Assembly: GCA_017898095.1 (NCBI GenBank)
Contig: JAGKQJ010000009.1
Span: 1-48,946 of the forward strand
Length of the DNA stretch: 48,946 nt
Direction of reading: 5' to 3'
Origin: Bacillaceae bacterium Marseille-Q3522
Lineage (GTDB): Bacteria > Bacillota > Bacilli > Bacillales > Cytobacillaceae
Below the pieces are notes generated by a model that was not told the origin of the DNA, made no database searches, and saw only the letters and a list, made by a program, of their open reading frames with translations. Shown in pieces: positions 39,922 to 46,866 of this stretch. The position numbers and the translations under genes were made by a program. Numbering within the stretch: the stretch's first letter is position 1; every line of letters begins with the position of its first letter.

Positions 39922-40254
39922 TCAGGATTCATCACCTCCTTCCAGCGGCAGACGTATCTGCGTATCGTCAAAGGCTGCAAGGGAACGCCGGAGGCCGGTG
40001 ATGGCGGCGCTGATCCCGCTGATGCGGTTTCTCATATGCCGGATGGTCAGGCGCACCTCCGCTTCGGTTTTCGCATAAAAGTACCCGTTCTGGTCGCTGG
40101 CAATGGGAACACCCTCCCGGCGCAGGCTGTTGACCTGATCCCGCAGCTCCTTGCCGGAAACGCGGAAGGTGTGTTCCAACTCCCGGCTGATGACGGCGTG
40201 TTCCGCACCGTGGTGATACCGGCGCAGATGCTTTGCAAGCTGTTCTTTCTGCAT
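39922..40254 (-). CDS. Small basic protein, possible DNA-binding
   Basis: A 110-residue basic, soluble protein with helix-turn-helix-like order (HAVISRELEHTFRVSGKELR, then QVNSLRREGVPIASDQNGYF), resembling winged-helix domains that end in a wing. It is encoded directly ahead of the adenine methyltransferase and overlaps its probable start, so it may regulate or assist that gene. Start supported by AAAGGAG. A terminator lies just upstream, so this pair may have its own promoter. Family not assigned. Confidence 0.6.
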   Translation of the reverse strand: MQKEQLAKHLRRYHHGAEHAVISRELEHTFRVSGKELRDQVNSLRREGVPIASDQNGYFYAKTEAEVRLTIRHMRNRISGISAAITGLRRSLAAFDDTQIRLPLEGGDES

Positions 40255-40303
40255 GGGTTCTCCTTTCCGGCCGTTTCCCCGGAAAGGCAAAAAAGGGCGC
40301 AAA

Positions 40304-40343
40304 AAAACAGGGCCGCCTCCTGTTGGGGAAACGGCCCTGTTTT
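40304..40343. terminator. Bidirectional terminator
   Basis: A perfect 12-bp stem AAAACAGGGCCG/CGGCCCTGTTTT (40304-40315 with 40332-40343) has T runs on both sides. It separates the 40383-40673 gene from the small basic gene. Confidence 0.75.
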
Positions 40344-40355
40344 GATGTGGGGTCT

Positions 40356-40383
40356 AAAAAAGCACAGGCATCTCTGCCTGCGC
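40356..40383 (-). terminator. Terminator of the 96-aa gene
   Basis: On the minus strand GCGCAGGCA pairs with TGCCTGTGC (one G-T) and ends in TTTTTT. The stem begins at the stop of the gene at 40383. Confidence 0.7.
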
Positions 40384-40673
40384 TACTTGATTACGCCAAG
40401 CTCTCTTAACACTGCCACGCAGTCCTTGGCGCCCTGAATGTACAGATGCTTTTGAAATTTCACCTCCATATCGGAGTTTTCGGTCAGGTAATTATCGATC
40501 CGGTCTTTTGTGTGCTGCGTAATTTCAGCACTGTTCTGAATGCTCACGCTGAGTTCGAGCAGTTCCCGTGCCAGTTCTTCCGACCGGGGTTCTGATTCAC
40601 GCAGGGCAGCATACGCAAGCTGAAACCGCTCCGCCAGAGCCATATCCAGCAAGTCCATGAGCTTCTCGTCCAT
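40383..40673 (-). CDS. Small helical protein of unknown function
   Basis: A 96-residue acidic, wholly helical soluble protein. The end (KFQKHLYIQGAKDCVAVLRELGVI) has an amphipathic helix with a Gly in the middle, similar to small phage/ICE proteins such as DUF6809, but I cannot confirm a family. No catalytic motif. It follows the large protein gene at 40752 after a 78-base gap and is followed by two terminators. Confidence 0.55.
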   Translation of the reverse strand: MDEKLMDLLDMALAERFQLAYAALRESEPRSEELARELLELSVSIQNSAEITQHTKDRIDNYLTENSDMEVKFQKHLYIQGAKDCVAVLRELGVIK

Positions 40674-40751
40674 CTTCTTCGCCTCCCTTCAGCACAACAC
40701 AATGCCACAGCTTCGGAGAAAAAGCTATACCAAATGCCAACAAAATTTCGC

Positions 40752-41981
40752 TTATTTCATTTCCATGCCGAGGCTCTGACCGGAACGGTTCAGGCATTGA
40801 TCCACCGTCATGCCGTTCTGCGGCTCCAGCATTCCATAGGATGTTTCAGCAACGCCGCGCTGCTCCAAAAGATACCGCCCGTAGTTATCCAGATTACAGA
40901 ACAGGCTCAGTCCGTTATCGCCTGCCAAAGAAAGCATTCGCTGGATTTCCACTTTTGCGTACTCAGCGGGAGAGGCAGTATCAGTCAAAAGCTCAAATTC
41001 CTCCGTCATGGACGCAAGGTCGAGGGCTTCTTCCAAAGATATATCACCGGGAGCTTCCGCCAGCATTGCTTTGTAGGTCAGCAGCCGGTTTTCCGTCTCA
41101 ATCTGCCGGAGCTGCTCTGCCAGCTCATTCACCAGACCATAGCAGTCGCCCTCGGATGCATACAATGCGTCGCTGATTTTTTCGGTGAGGCTTGGCGTTA
41201 TGCAGTCCTCCGCAGAGAATGCACATTCCTCCGGGGAGGCCGCTCCGACAGCATCAACCGCCTGCAAAAGCGCCGCATCCCCGGCAGGGAGCTTGAGGAA
41301 GACAGCCGTTTCATTGTCATAGGCGGGATCGTTAAAATGCCTCTTGGTGATGCGGAGAAGCACAGCGAAATCCGGCTTTTCAAGGGGAATGGCATCTCCA
41401 CTGTGGTATTCGGCGGCAATCTCGCCGTTCTGCACCACATAGCCATGGGGCGTGAACACGCCGCCCTCGCCCTCGCGCATCTCTCTGCCGATTTTGGCGA
41501 AGTCCAGATATTCGTAGACTTCATCCGATACCCTTTCCAGTGCCGGTACAAAATCATTATCCGCATAAAATTTTCCGAGAGACGGATCGTCATGGGCTTC
41601 ATAGGCAATCTGGCAATGCTCGGTGCTGTGTGTCATATTGATGAGCCGCTCCACTGATATGGGAGCATATTGAGTCTGAACGGCATCCATCATCACAATG
41701 CCCTCGAAGCAGTCCAGTTCCCATGCACTTAGGGAAGACAGCCGCTGGGCGAGGTGATTCAGCTCATACAGATTGATATCGGGGACGATAAATTGCGGCA
41801 GATAGTCCAGCTTACAGCTTAAAACCTCCGCAGAATAAACACTATCTTCAGTAATTCTCGCTTTTTCTAACGCATCCGCCAGCTCATAGGGTGTGGCGGG
41901 GGGTGCGATTTGTGCCGACGGATTTGCACCAGAAGGGGTCCACCGGCTGAGTTCTACTTCAAAGATTTTTCCTTTATCCAA
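40752..41981 (-). CDS. Large conserved ICE protein, ArdA-like context
   Basis: A 409-residue acidic soluble protein. Several segments (LNHLAQRLSSLSAWELDCFE, SVERLINMTHSTEHCQIAYE, GVFTPHGYVVQNGEI) recur in my memory in proteins of gut Firmicutes ICEs that are sometimes labelled antirestriction or LPD-type. The acidic nature and WELDCFEG helix would fit DNA mimicry, but this is not shown. It overlaps the LPD28 gene by 8 bases. The C-terminus is RSGQSLGMEMK, a shared-tail form. A restriction-evasion role is plausible given the two methyltransferases nearby. Confidence 0.5.
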   Translation of the reverse strand: MDKGKIFEVELSRWTPSGANPSAQIAPPATPYELADALEKARITEDSVYSAEVLSCKLDYLPQFIVPDINLYELNHLAQRLSSLSAWELDCFEGIVMMDAVQTQYAPISVERLINMTHSTEHCQIAYEAHDDPSLGKFYADNDFVPALERVSDEVYEYLDFAKIGREMREGEGGVFTPHGYVVQNGEIAAEYHSGDAIPLEKPDFAVLLRITKRHFNDPAYDNETAVFLKLPAGDAALLQAVDAVGAASPEECAFSAEDCITPSLTEKISDALYASEGDCYGLVNELAEQLRQIETENRLLTYKAMLAEAPGDISLEEALDLASMTEEFELLTDTASPAEYAKVEIQRMLSLAGDNGLSLFCNLDNYGRYLLEQRGVAETSYGMLEPQNGMTVDQCLNRSGQSLGMEMK

Positions 41982-42354
41982 GTGTCATTCCTCCCATCTT
42001 CATGCCTGACTCATCTGGATTGGATAATTCGGATGCAAGGGTGATTTTGTGCTCATCACAGAAGTCTGCGAGAGTCAGGGACTCACCGAGGAAATTGATG
42101 TTGCCCCGCAGTCTGCGGAAGCCCTCCTTGGGGATGGTGACCGGCTCCGGTGTCAAAACGGCTCCGGCGTGGTTAACGGTAACCTGATTTTCTATGGTCA
42201 CCGGCCTGCCTGGATCATAGTCGGAGCCGCGCAAATCGTAGCAGTAAAAACCCTCTGGCACCGTGGTTCGGTCGATGCGGGAATTGGTGAAAAGTGCTGG
42301 CTTTCCAAACAATTCTATGTGTTCATATTCTTCTTCTCTGGCGTTAACGCTCAT
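41974..42354 (-). CDS. LPD28-like domain protein
   Basis: A 126-residue soluble protein. The core (LFGKPALFTNSRIDRTTVPE, YDLRGSDYDPGRPVTIE and FLGESLTLADFC) matches what I recall of LPD28, a domain of large polyvalent proteins in mobile elements. Here it stands alone. The tail DESGMKMGGMTLG is a strong example of the shared Met/Gly end. An ATG at 42352-42354 has GGGAGGT, so the in-frame extension is not used. It heads the accessory operon, overlapping the next gene by 8 bases. Confidence 0.75.
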   Translation of the reverse strand: MSVNAREEEYEHIELFGKPALFTNSRIDRTTVPEGFYCYDLRGSDYDPGRPVTIENQVTVNHAGAVLTPEPVTIPKEGFRRLRGNINFLGESLTLADFCDEHKITLASELSNPDESGMKMGGMTLG

Positions 42355-42487
42355 TTGAATACCTCCCTGTAAATATTGGTTTGTGATTACACAAAAACAG
42401 CTCCGTCGCACCACTTTTTCATGGCGTTATATAGCAGTAGTACCTTGATTTGATCGGATACCTCTTTGTTAAATCAGTTTCCATGTT

Positions 42488-42712
42488 TCATCTTGCACCT
42501 TCCTTTCTGCGTTTTGCAGTTTTTTGCATATCCGTTCTAAGGCAATCTCCCTCAGCGCTGTAGCAGATGAAGCCGTGGGACGGGTATGGGCAGCCGCCGC
42601 AACTTTGGAATGGGCCGCGTGGCCGTTCAGCCGGGGGTATTCTACCTACAGTGGAGAGATTGTTTGAATCGTAGCAGGCGGTTTGTTTATTTCTTTTATA
42701 GTGTACCAGCAT
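42488..42712 (-). CDS. Small Cys-motif protein at the ICE right end
   Basis: A 74-residue protein with four Cys in RGPFQSCGGCPYPSHGFICY plus GDCLRTD, a likely zinc-binding knuckle, between a basic start and a basic end (QKTAKRRKEGAR). An AAAGGAAAGG site precedes its ATG. It is the rightmost ICE gene seen. A terminator-like hairpin (42734-42781) lies directly upstream and may attenuate it. Function unknown; a small regulator or excision factor are possible. Confidence 0.5.
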   Translation of the reverse strand: MLVHYKRNKQTACYDSNNLSTVGRIPPAERPRGPFQSCGGCPYPSHGFICYSAEGDCLRTDMQKTAKRRKEGAR

Positions 42713-42733
42713 GACCTTTCCTTTCCAGAAAAC

Positions 42734-42781
42734 AAAAAAGCCGGAGAATAAAAGTGCATTCCTGCACTCCGATTCTCCGGC
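42734..42781 (-). terminator. Terminator/attenuator hairpin before the Cys-motif gene
   Basis: A 10-bp perfect stem GCCGGAGAAT/ATTCTCCGGC (42740-42749 with 42772-42781) encloses a second stem GTGCA/TGCAC (42754-42758 with 42763-42767). On the minus strand a T run follows. It sits between the likely promoter side and the gene, as an attenuator would. Confidence 0.65.
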
Positions 42782-42825
42782 CTTCTAATGCTTTCAAATT
42801 TAATGTGATTTTGGTGTATATATAA

Positions 42826-42955
42826 AAAAAGGGCGCTAACTTTATCGGCTTTCATTCAGCCTTAAAAATCGGAGCCCTTTTTGATTTCAGCTTGTTCATC
42901 TGATTGTATTTTGAGTGGCGCCCTTTTTCATTTCGCTCTGTACTAAAAAGGGCGC
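42826..42955. repeat. Two hairpins made of the repeat AAAAAGGGCGCT
   Basis: Hairpin 1 pairs AAAAAGGGC (42826-42834) with GCCCTTTTT (42874-42882). Hairpin 2 pairs GCGCCCTTTTT (42918-42928) with AAAAAGGGCGC (42945-42955), 11 bp perfect. All four arms are versions of one 12-base unit, two in each orientation. They may be terminators or recombinase arm sites at the element end. Confidence 0.6.
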
Positions 42956-42976
42956 TGCTCATGAATGTTTTTACTT

Positions 42977-42994
42977 GTAGGTTTGAGTCCTGTC
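42977..42994 (+). other. tRNA T-arm-like fragment
   Basis: GTAGG-TTTGAGT-CCTGT can fold as a tRNA T-arm (5-bp stem with two G-T pairs and a 7-base loop of nearly the normal form). There is no acceptor or anticodon arm around it. It may be a relic of a tRNA 3' end copied by integration, or chance. Confidence 0.25.
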
Positions 42995-43025
42995 AGAGTG
43001 AAGCTTTTACCCCAATAAATCTACG

Positions 43026-43061
43026 AAAAAAGAGCTTCCACTTTTCATCGTGGAAGCTCTT
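43026..43061 (-). terminator. Terminator downstream of tRNA-Gly
   Basis: A perfect 12-bp stem AAGAGCTTCCAC/GTGGAAGCTCTT (43030-43041 with 43050-43061) is followed on the minus strand by a T run. It lies 57 bases beyond the tRNA 3' end and probably ends that transcript. Confidence 0.75.
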
Positions 43062-43117
43062 GAAAGGCTTGGATTTACTGGCTTTGTAAGCAATAAATCT
43101 TTTTTACCTTTTGTTTT

Positions 43118-43191
43118 TGGAGCGGGTGATGGGAATCGAACCCACGACATCAGCTTGGAAGGCTGAGGTTTTACCACTAAACTACACCCGC
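43118..43191 (-). tRNA. tRNA-Gly(TCC)
   Basis: A full cloverleaf on the minus strand. The acceptor stem is GCGGGTG/CACCCGC, the anticodon loop CTTCCAA carries TCC (43157-43159), and the T-arm is GTGGG-TTCGATT-CCCAT. The discriminator T and an encoded CCA (43118-43120) follow. tRNA 3' ends are common integration sites, and this 3' end faces the ICE. The second copy of the 3' end that integration would leave is not in the window. Confidence 0.95.
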
Positions 43192-43231
43192 TTTTTCGAA
43201 CGGGATGGTATAAAAATTAAGAACGCTGTCT

Positions 43232-43260
43232 ATTATACGTTGAAATTGTCAAAAATGCAA
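43232..43260 (-). promoter_or_regulatory. Promoter of tRNA-Gly
   Basis: On the minus strand -35 TTGCAT (43255-43260) and a perfect -10 TATAAT (43232-43237) are 17 bp apart, about 41 bases before the tRNA. Confidence 0.65.
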
Positions 43261-43291
43261 CATTATTTTTCAAAGAAATGGAGATTTTATT

Positions 43292-43879
43292 ATGTGGAAA
43301 GTTGGTATTTTTTTATTTGATGAGGTTGAAGTCTTAGATTTTGCCGGTCCGTTTGAAGTTTTCTCAGTAACAACCTTACCTGACGGTACAAAGCCTTTTC
43401 AAGTAAAAACAATCACGGAATCGGGTGAACTCATCCATGCGAGGAACGGATTAAAGGTTATGCCTGATTACAGTTTTAATGATGCTCCATCTTTCGATAT
43501 TCTCATCATCCCGGGAGGGCTTGGTGCGAGAGAATATGAAATAAAAAATGAAGCAGTGATTAATTGGATTAAGGAGCAGCGTAAGACTGTTCCGCTGCTG
43601 GCTTCCGTTTGCACCGGGGCTCTTTTGCTGGCAAAGGCAGGGCTTCTCGATCATTTGCGGGCAACCACCCATTGGGCGAGCCTCGACCGCCTTGCTGCAG
43701 AGTTTCCTGAAGTGAAAGTGGTTCGAAATGTAAAATTTGTTGACGAAGAAACGCTTATTTCTTCTGCAGGAATCTCTGCCGGGATTAATATGTCATTTCA
43801 TATTGTGCAAAAATTGCTGGGAAAACAAGCAACATTAGAAACGGCAAAAAGGATGGAATACGATCTAACGAAGGATTGA
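43292..43879 (+). CDS. DJ-1/PfpI-family protein (isonitrile hydratase-like)
   Basis: A 195-residue cytosolic protein. The nucleophile elbow ASVCTGALLLAKAG puts Cys107 in place, Glu12 near VEVLD is the usual partner, and ATTHW follows as in AraC-linked and isonitrile hydratase-like members. The chemical role is unknown; relatives hydrate isonitriles or protect from reactive aldehydes. It stands alone, with an ATGGAGA site ahead. Low GC as expected of the host chromosome. It is the first host gene beyond the tRNA. Confidence 0.85.
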   Translation: MWKVGIFLFDEVEVLDFAGPFEVFSVTTLPDGTKPFQVKTITESGELIHARNGLKVMPDYSFNDAPSFDILIIPGGLGAREYEIKNEAVINWIKEQRKTVPLLASVCTGALLLAKAGLLDHLRATTHWASLDRLAAEFPEVKVVRNVKFVDEETLISSAGISAGINMSFHIVQKLLGKQATLETAKRMEYDLTKD

Positions 43880-43900
43880 TTTCCTACGAAAAAAATATCT

Positions 43901-44118
43901 AATAAAGTGAAACTTCCATCAGTGGGGGTTTTCCGACGTACAGGACGTACTAGTGCCGACGTTGCAACAGGACGCCTGAGATTTTAGTCGGCCTTCATCC
44001 CCCACTGATGGTTAGATGAACCAATCGGGCTTTTAGGGGCAGTTTATCCCCCGCCTAACATGATTGGTCTTACCTCCATTTTGAGGCGGGGGTATTACTG
44101 CCCCTTAATCTGCGATAA
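43901..44118. repeat. Structured intergenic repeat, copy 1
   Basis: About 218 bp, shared with 46462-46725. Module A is a 13-bp perfect stem CCATCAGTGGGGG/CCCCCACTGATGG (43916-43928 with 43999-44011) with CCGAC/GTCGG pairing inside. Module C is AGGGGCAG/CTGCCCCT (44035-44042 with 44098-44105) holding CCCCCGCCT/AGGCGGGGG (44048-44056 with 44084-44092). The ends are AATAAAGTGAAACTT and TTAATCTGCGATAAA. It lacks the extra hairpin of copy 2. No coding capacity seen. Confidence 0.85.
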
Positions 44119-44248
44119 AATGATGAGACCGCAAAAAGGTGGATTTTATAAACAACAAAATATTGTATTCTACACGTTACTTGACAATCTATATGTTGTG
44201 GTCGAAATGTAATAATGACCTTACAAAATGAAAAAAGAAGGGATTCGC

Positions 44249-44938
44249 ATGAAAATTGTATGTTTTGGCGACAGCTTAACAAGAGGTGTTTCTTTAGTAA
44301 AAGGCCGATTACGTATTTTAAAAGAAAATTATCCAACTTTTTTGCAAAACTTTTTCTTAACTAATAATCAAAGTGATACGATCGTCATAAATAAAGGCAT
44401 TTTTAACGATAATTCGAACTTACTTATTAAAAGGTTGGACAAAGATGTGATCGAAGAAAATCCAGATATTGTACTAATTGAGGTCGGTGGAAATGACTGC
44501 AACTTTCCGTGGGAAAAAGTGGCGAATGAACCTAATAATGAACATGAACCAATTGTGCCTCTTCAAACTTATTTAGATAATCTTAAAAAAATTGTTGTTT
44601 CTTTGAAAGCTAAGAATATTATGCCAATTTTTCTTACTTTGCCTCCGCTTGATCCAGTTAAATATTATCGGTTTATCTCCAATATCTATGGTAAGTCTAT
44701 CAGCCATTGGATTAGTATTTGCGGCGGAATTGAACATTGGCATAGCATATATAATGAGAATTTAAATAAAATAGCAAAGCAACTGGGAGTAATGTCTATA
44801 GACGTACGAGCTTTTCTGAAATCGTGCGAAAATTTTACTCAGTTTATCAGTGATGATGGTATACATCTCAATGCAAATGGTTACAAAATGATGAGCATGA
44901 ATATCTATCAACAACTATTAAAAATAACGGATCAATAA
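44249..44938 (+). CDS. SGNH/GDSL hydrolase
   Basis: A 229-residue soluble esterase-like protein. Block I is FGDSLTRG (6-13) with the catalytic Ser, block III is GGND, and block V is DGIHLN with the catalytic Asp/His. No signal peptide, so it acts in the cytoplasm on small esters or acyl groups; the substrate is unknown. An ATG 21 bases earlier is in frame, but the AGAAGGG site favours 44249. AT-rich host DNA. It lies between the two structured repeats. Confidence 0.85.
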   Translation: MKIVCFGDSLTRGVSLVKGRLRILKENYPTFLQNFFLTNNQSDTIVINKGIFNDNSNLLIKRLDKDVIEENPDIVLIEVGGNDCNFPWEKVANEPNNEHEPIVPLQTYLDNLKKIVVSLKAKNIMPIFLTLPPLDPVKYYRFISNIYGKSISHWISICGGIEHWHSIYNENLNKIAKQLGVMSIDVRAFLKSCENFTQFISDDGIHLNANGYKMMSMNIYQQLLKITDQ

Positions 44939-44979
44939 CCTAAATTTTTCACACTGCTATCTTCTTTTTATTTGCTAGC

Positions 44980-44997
44980 GTAACAATGTTATGTTAC
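44980..44997. promoter_or_regulatory. Inverted repeat before the YhbD-like gene
   Basis: GTAACA-ATGTTA-TGTTAC, 6-bp arms, lies 30 bp before the gene at 45028 and just before a CATAAT -10-like box. MerR-type regulators bind such repeats within the promoter spacer. The YhbD-like protein is a plausible binder. Confidence 0.45.
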
Positions 44998-45027
44998 ACT
45001 CATAATTAAGAGAAAGGAGCTTGTGCA

Positions 45028-45642
45028 ATGGAATTAATCTCAAAAAAAGACTTGCTGGAACAGACAGGTATTTCCTATGGTCAGCTATATCGCTGGAAAA
45101 GAAAAGAATTAATTCCCGAAGAATGGTTTATTCGTAAATCGACATTTACCGGACAAGAAACATTTTTTCCAAAAGAGAAAATAGTAGAACGAATTGATAA
45201 AATTCGTGCATTAAAAGATGAATTATCATTGGATGAACTGGCAAACATGTTTGCACCGGGAGTCGGTAATGTATCATTTACGAAAGCAGACCTGCTTAAT
45301 CTGAACATTGTTTCGCAAGCGACGATTCATTTTTTCCTTGATAAGGTCAATGATAATGAGGTACTTTCCTTTGACCGTATCTTCCAACTTGCAGTAGTGG
45401 AAAATTTATTAAACACAGGTGATATACATATTGAAGAAGGAAAAATGGTTATGCAACTATTGGATGATATTTTTCTCTCCAGCCGGCCAAAAGACTATGA
45501 ATTGCTTTTTATTCGCAAGCACGGAATTTCAAGCTGCCTGCTATGCCAAACAAAAGATTATTTTTTTGAAAAAGGCACAAAAGTTGTTGCCCAAGTATCT
45601 TTAATGAACTTTATTGAGGATCTAAAAACTAAATTACGCTAA
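45028..45642 (+). CDS. YhbD-like MerR-type regulator (DUF4004)
   Basis: A 204-residue protein. The N-terminus (SKKDLLEQTGISYGQLYRWK, then RKELIPEEWF) is a MerR-like helix-turn-helix with wing. The C-terminal part is helical with a DUF4004-like pattern. In Bacillus subtilis yhbD lies beside the yhbE/yhbF bactofilin genes, and here it lies 13 bases before a bactofilin gene, so it probably regulates or serves it. The AAAGGAG site precedes the ATG. An inverted repeat upstream (44980-44997) fits autoregulation. Confidence 0.8.
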   Translation: MELISKKDLLEQTGISYGQLYRWKRKELIPEEWFIRKSTFTGQETFFPKEKIVERIDKIRALKDELSLDELANMFAPGVGNVSFTKADLLNLNIVSQATIHFFLDKVNDNEVLSFDRIFQLAVVENLLNTGDIHIEEGKMVMQLLDDIFLSSRPKDYELLFIRKHGISSCLLCQTKDYFFEKGTKVVAQVSLMNFIEDLKTKLR

Positions 45643-45655
45643 GGAGAGACAAAGA

Positions 45656-46372
45656 ATGAAAACGGAACAATATCAAAATTTGACAGTGAATGGATTTGGG
45701 ACTTCAAGCGGCGGAAAATATGAAAAAATCCATCTGAATGGAAAAGCGGTTGTGAACGGTTCTGTTGAATACGAGAAGTTTACCTGTAACGGCTCTGCAA
45801 CGATAAACGGGAATATGAAAGGAGTAAAAACGGATATAAACGGCTTATGCAAAATTTCCGGCAATATTTTCAGTGAAAAATTTATTACCGATGGCAGTTC
45901 GTCGATTGAAGGTGATTTAATAGTAGAAAAAGGATCAATCAATGGAAAATTATCCATTGACGGCAACCTAAAAGGGGAAGAAATCGAAATAAACGGAAAA
46001 GCAGTCATTAATGGCGATTGTGCGGCAGAGAGCTTTCAATCAAATGGACAATTTAAAATAGAGGGGTTATTAAATGCAGATACAATCGATATTCGCTTAT
46101 CTTTACAATCGGAGGTACAGGAAATCGGCGGACAATCCATTAAAGTAAAAAGAAGTAAAAGCCTCTTTCAATCCTTAATACCCGCTTCTTTAGTAACGGA
46201 TTTAATTGAAGGTGATTATGTTGAAATTGAAAATACAAAAGCCAAAACAGTCCGGGGAAATAATGTGAAGATTGGCCAAAATTGCGAAATTGGACTTGTA
46301 GAATATTTGCAGTCATTTGATCAAGACCCCGAAGCAGTCGTAAAAGAAAGCCGAAAAACAGGTAATATTTAA
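45656..46372 (+). CDS. Bactofilin-type polymer-forming protein
   Basis: A 238-residue protein built of short beta-helix repeats (LTVNGFGTSSGGKYEKIHLN, then GSVEYEKFTCNGSATINGN and similar, at about 18-residue steps over residues 5-140). Bactofilins form filaments at the membrane and help place wall and surface machinery. The end (about 150-238) differs and may be a second, YhbF-like section. It follows the YhbD-like gene at 13 bases with an AAGGAGAG site, so the two are probably one operon. Confidence 0.85.
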   Translation: MKTEQYQNLTVNGFGTSSGGKYEKIHLNGKAVVNGSVEYEKFTCNGSATINGNMKGVKTDINGLCKISGNIFSEKFITDGSSSIEGDLIVEKGSINGKLSIDGNLKGEEIEINGKAVINGDCAAESFQSNGQFKIEGLLNADTIDIRLSLQSEVQEIGGQSIKVKRSKSLFQSLIPASLVTDLIEGDYVEIENTKAKTVRGNNVKIGQNCEIGLVEYLQSFDQDPEAVVKESRKTGNI

Positions 46373-46461
46373 TTTCTTGGAAAGTCTCTTTCTGACACCC
46401 GGAGTTTTGCGCTTGCTGAAATGAACTCTCTTCCAGTAAAAAAACAGCAGACAGCCTGGTA

Positions 46462-46725
46462 AATAAAGTGAAACTTCCATCAGTGGGGGTTTTTCGACGT
46501 ACAGGACGTACTAGTGCCGACGTTGCAACAGGACGCCTAAGCCTTTAGTCGGCCTTCATCCCCCACTGATGGTTAGTCGCGCTAAGCCCGATTGATTTTT
46601 CTAAGGGCTAAAAGCCCTAAGAAACTCCAATCGGGCTTTTAGGGGCAGTTTATCCCCACCTAAAATGATTGGTATCACCTCTATTTTTGAGGTGGGGGTA
46701 TTACTGCCCCTTAATCTGCGATAAA
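46462..46725. repeat. Structured intergenic repeat, copy 2 (longer)
   Basis: Matches copy 1 (43901-44118) over both ends and modules A (46477-46489 with 46560-46572) and C (46641-46648 with 46704-46711; inner CCCCACCT/AGGTGGGG at 46654-46661 with 46690-46697). It has an added hairpin B: AAGCCCGATTG/CAATCGGGCTT (46584-46594 with 46628-46638), with inner TTTCTAAGGGCT/AGCCCTAAGAAA at one mismatch. The inner C stem has an A-T pair where copy 1 has G-C. The region from 46373 to 46866 otherwise holds nothing I can name. Confidence 0.85.
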
Positions 46726-46866
46726 TTAGGCCGCTGTTGTTTTCTAAGGCGAAAGCACCATTAACGAACAGTAATACTGACTAGATGATAACTCCGATAA
46801 TACCATTCATGAGCATATAGCGATAAATTCCCATCAACTTTGCGAAAATTCCGCTCCATTACAGTG

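Noticed and set aside
42646-42855. 69-codon minus-strand open frame across the 42734-42781 hairpin
   Set aside because: It overlaps the better-supported Cys-motif gene in another frame, lacks a family pattern, and the hairpin explains the sequence.
46373-46461. Possible terminator after the bactofilin gene
   Set aside because: No stem with a T run is seen before the structured repeat begins; the repeat itself might serve, but this is not shown.
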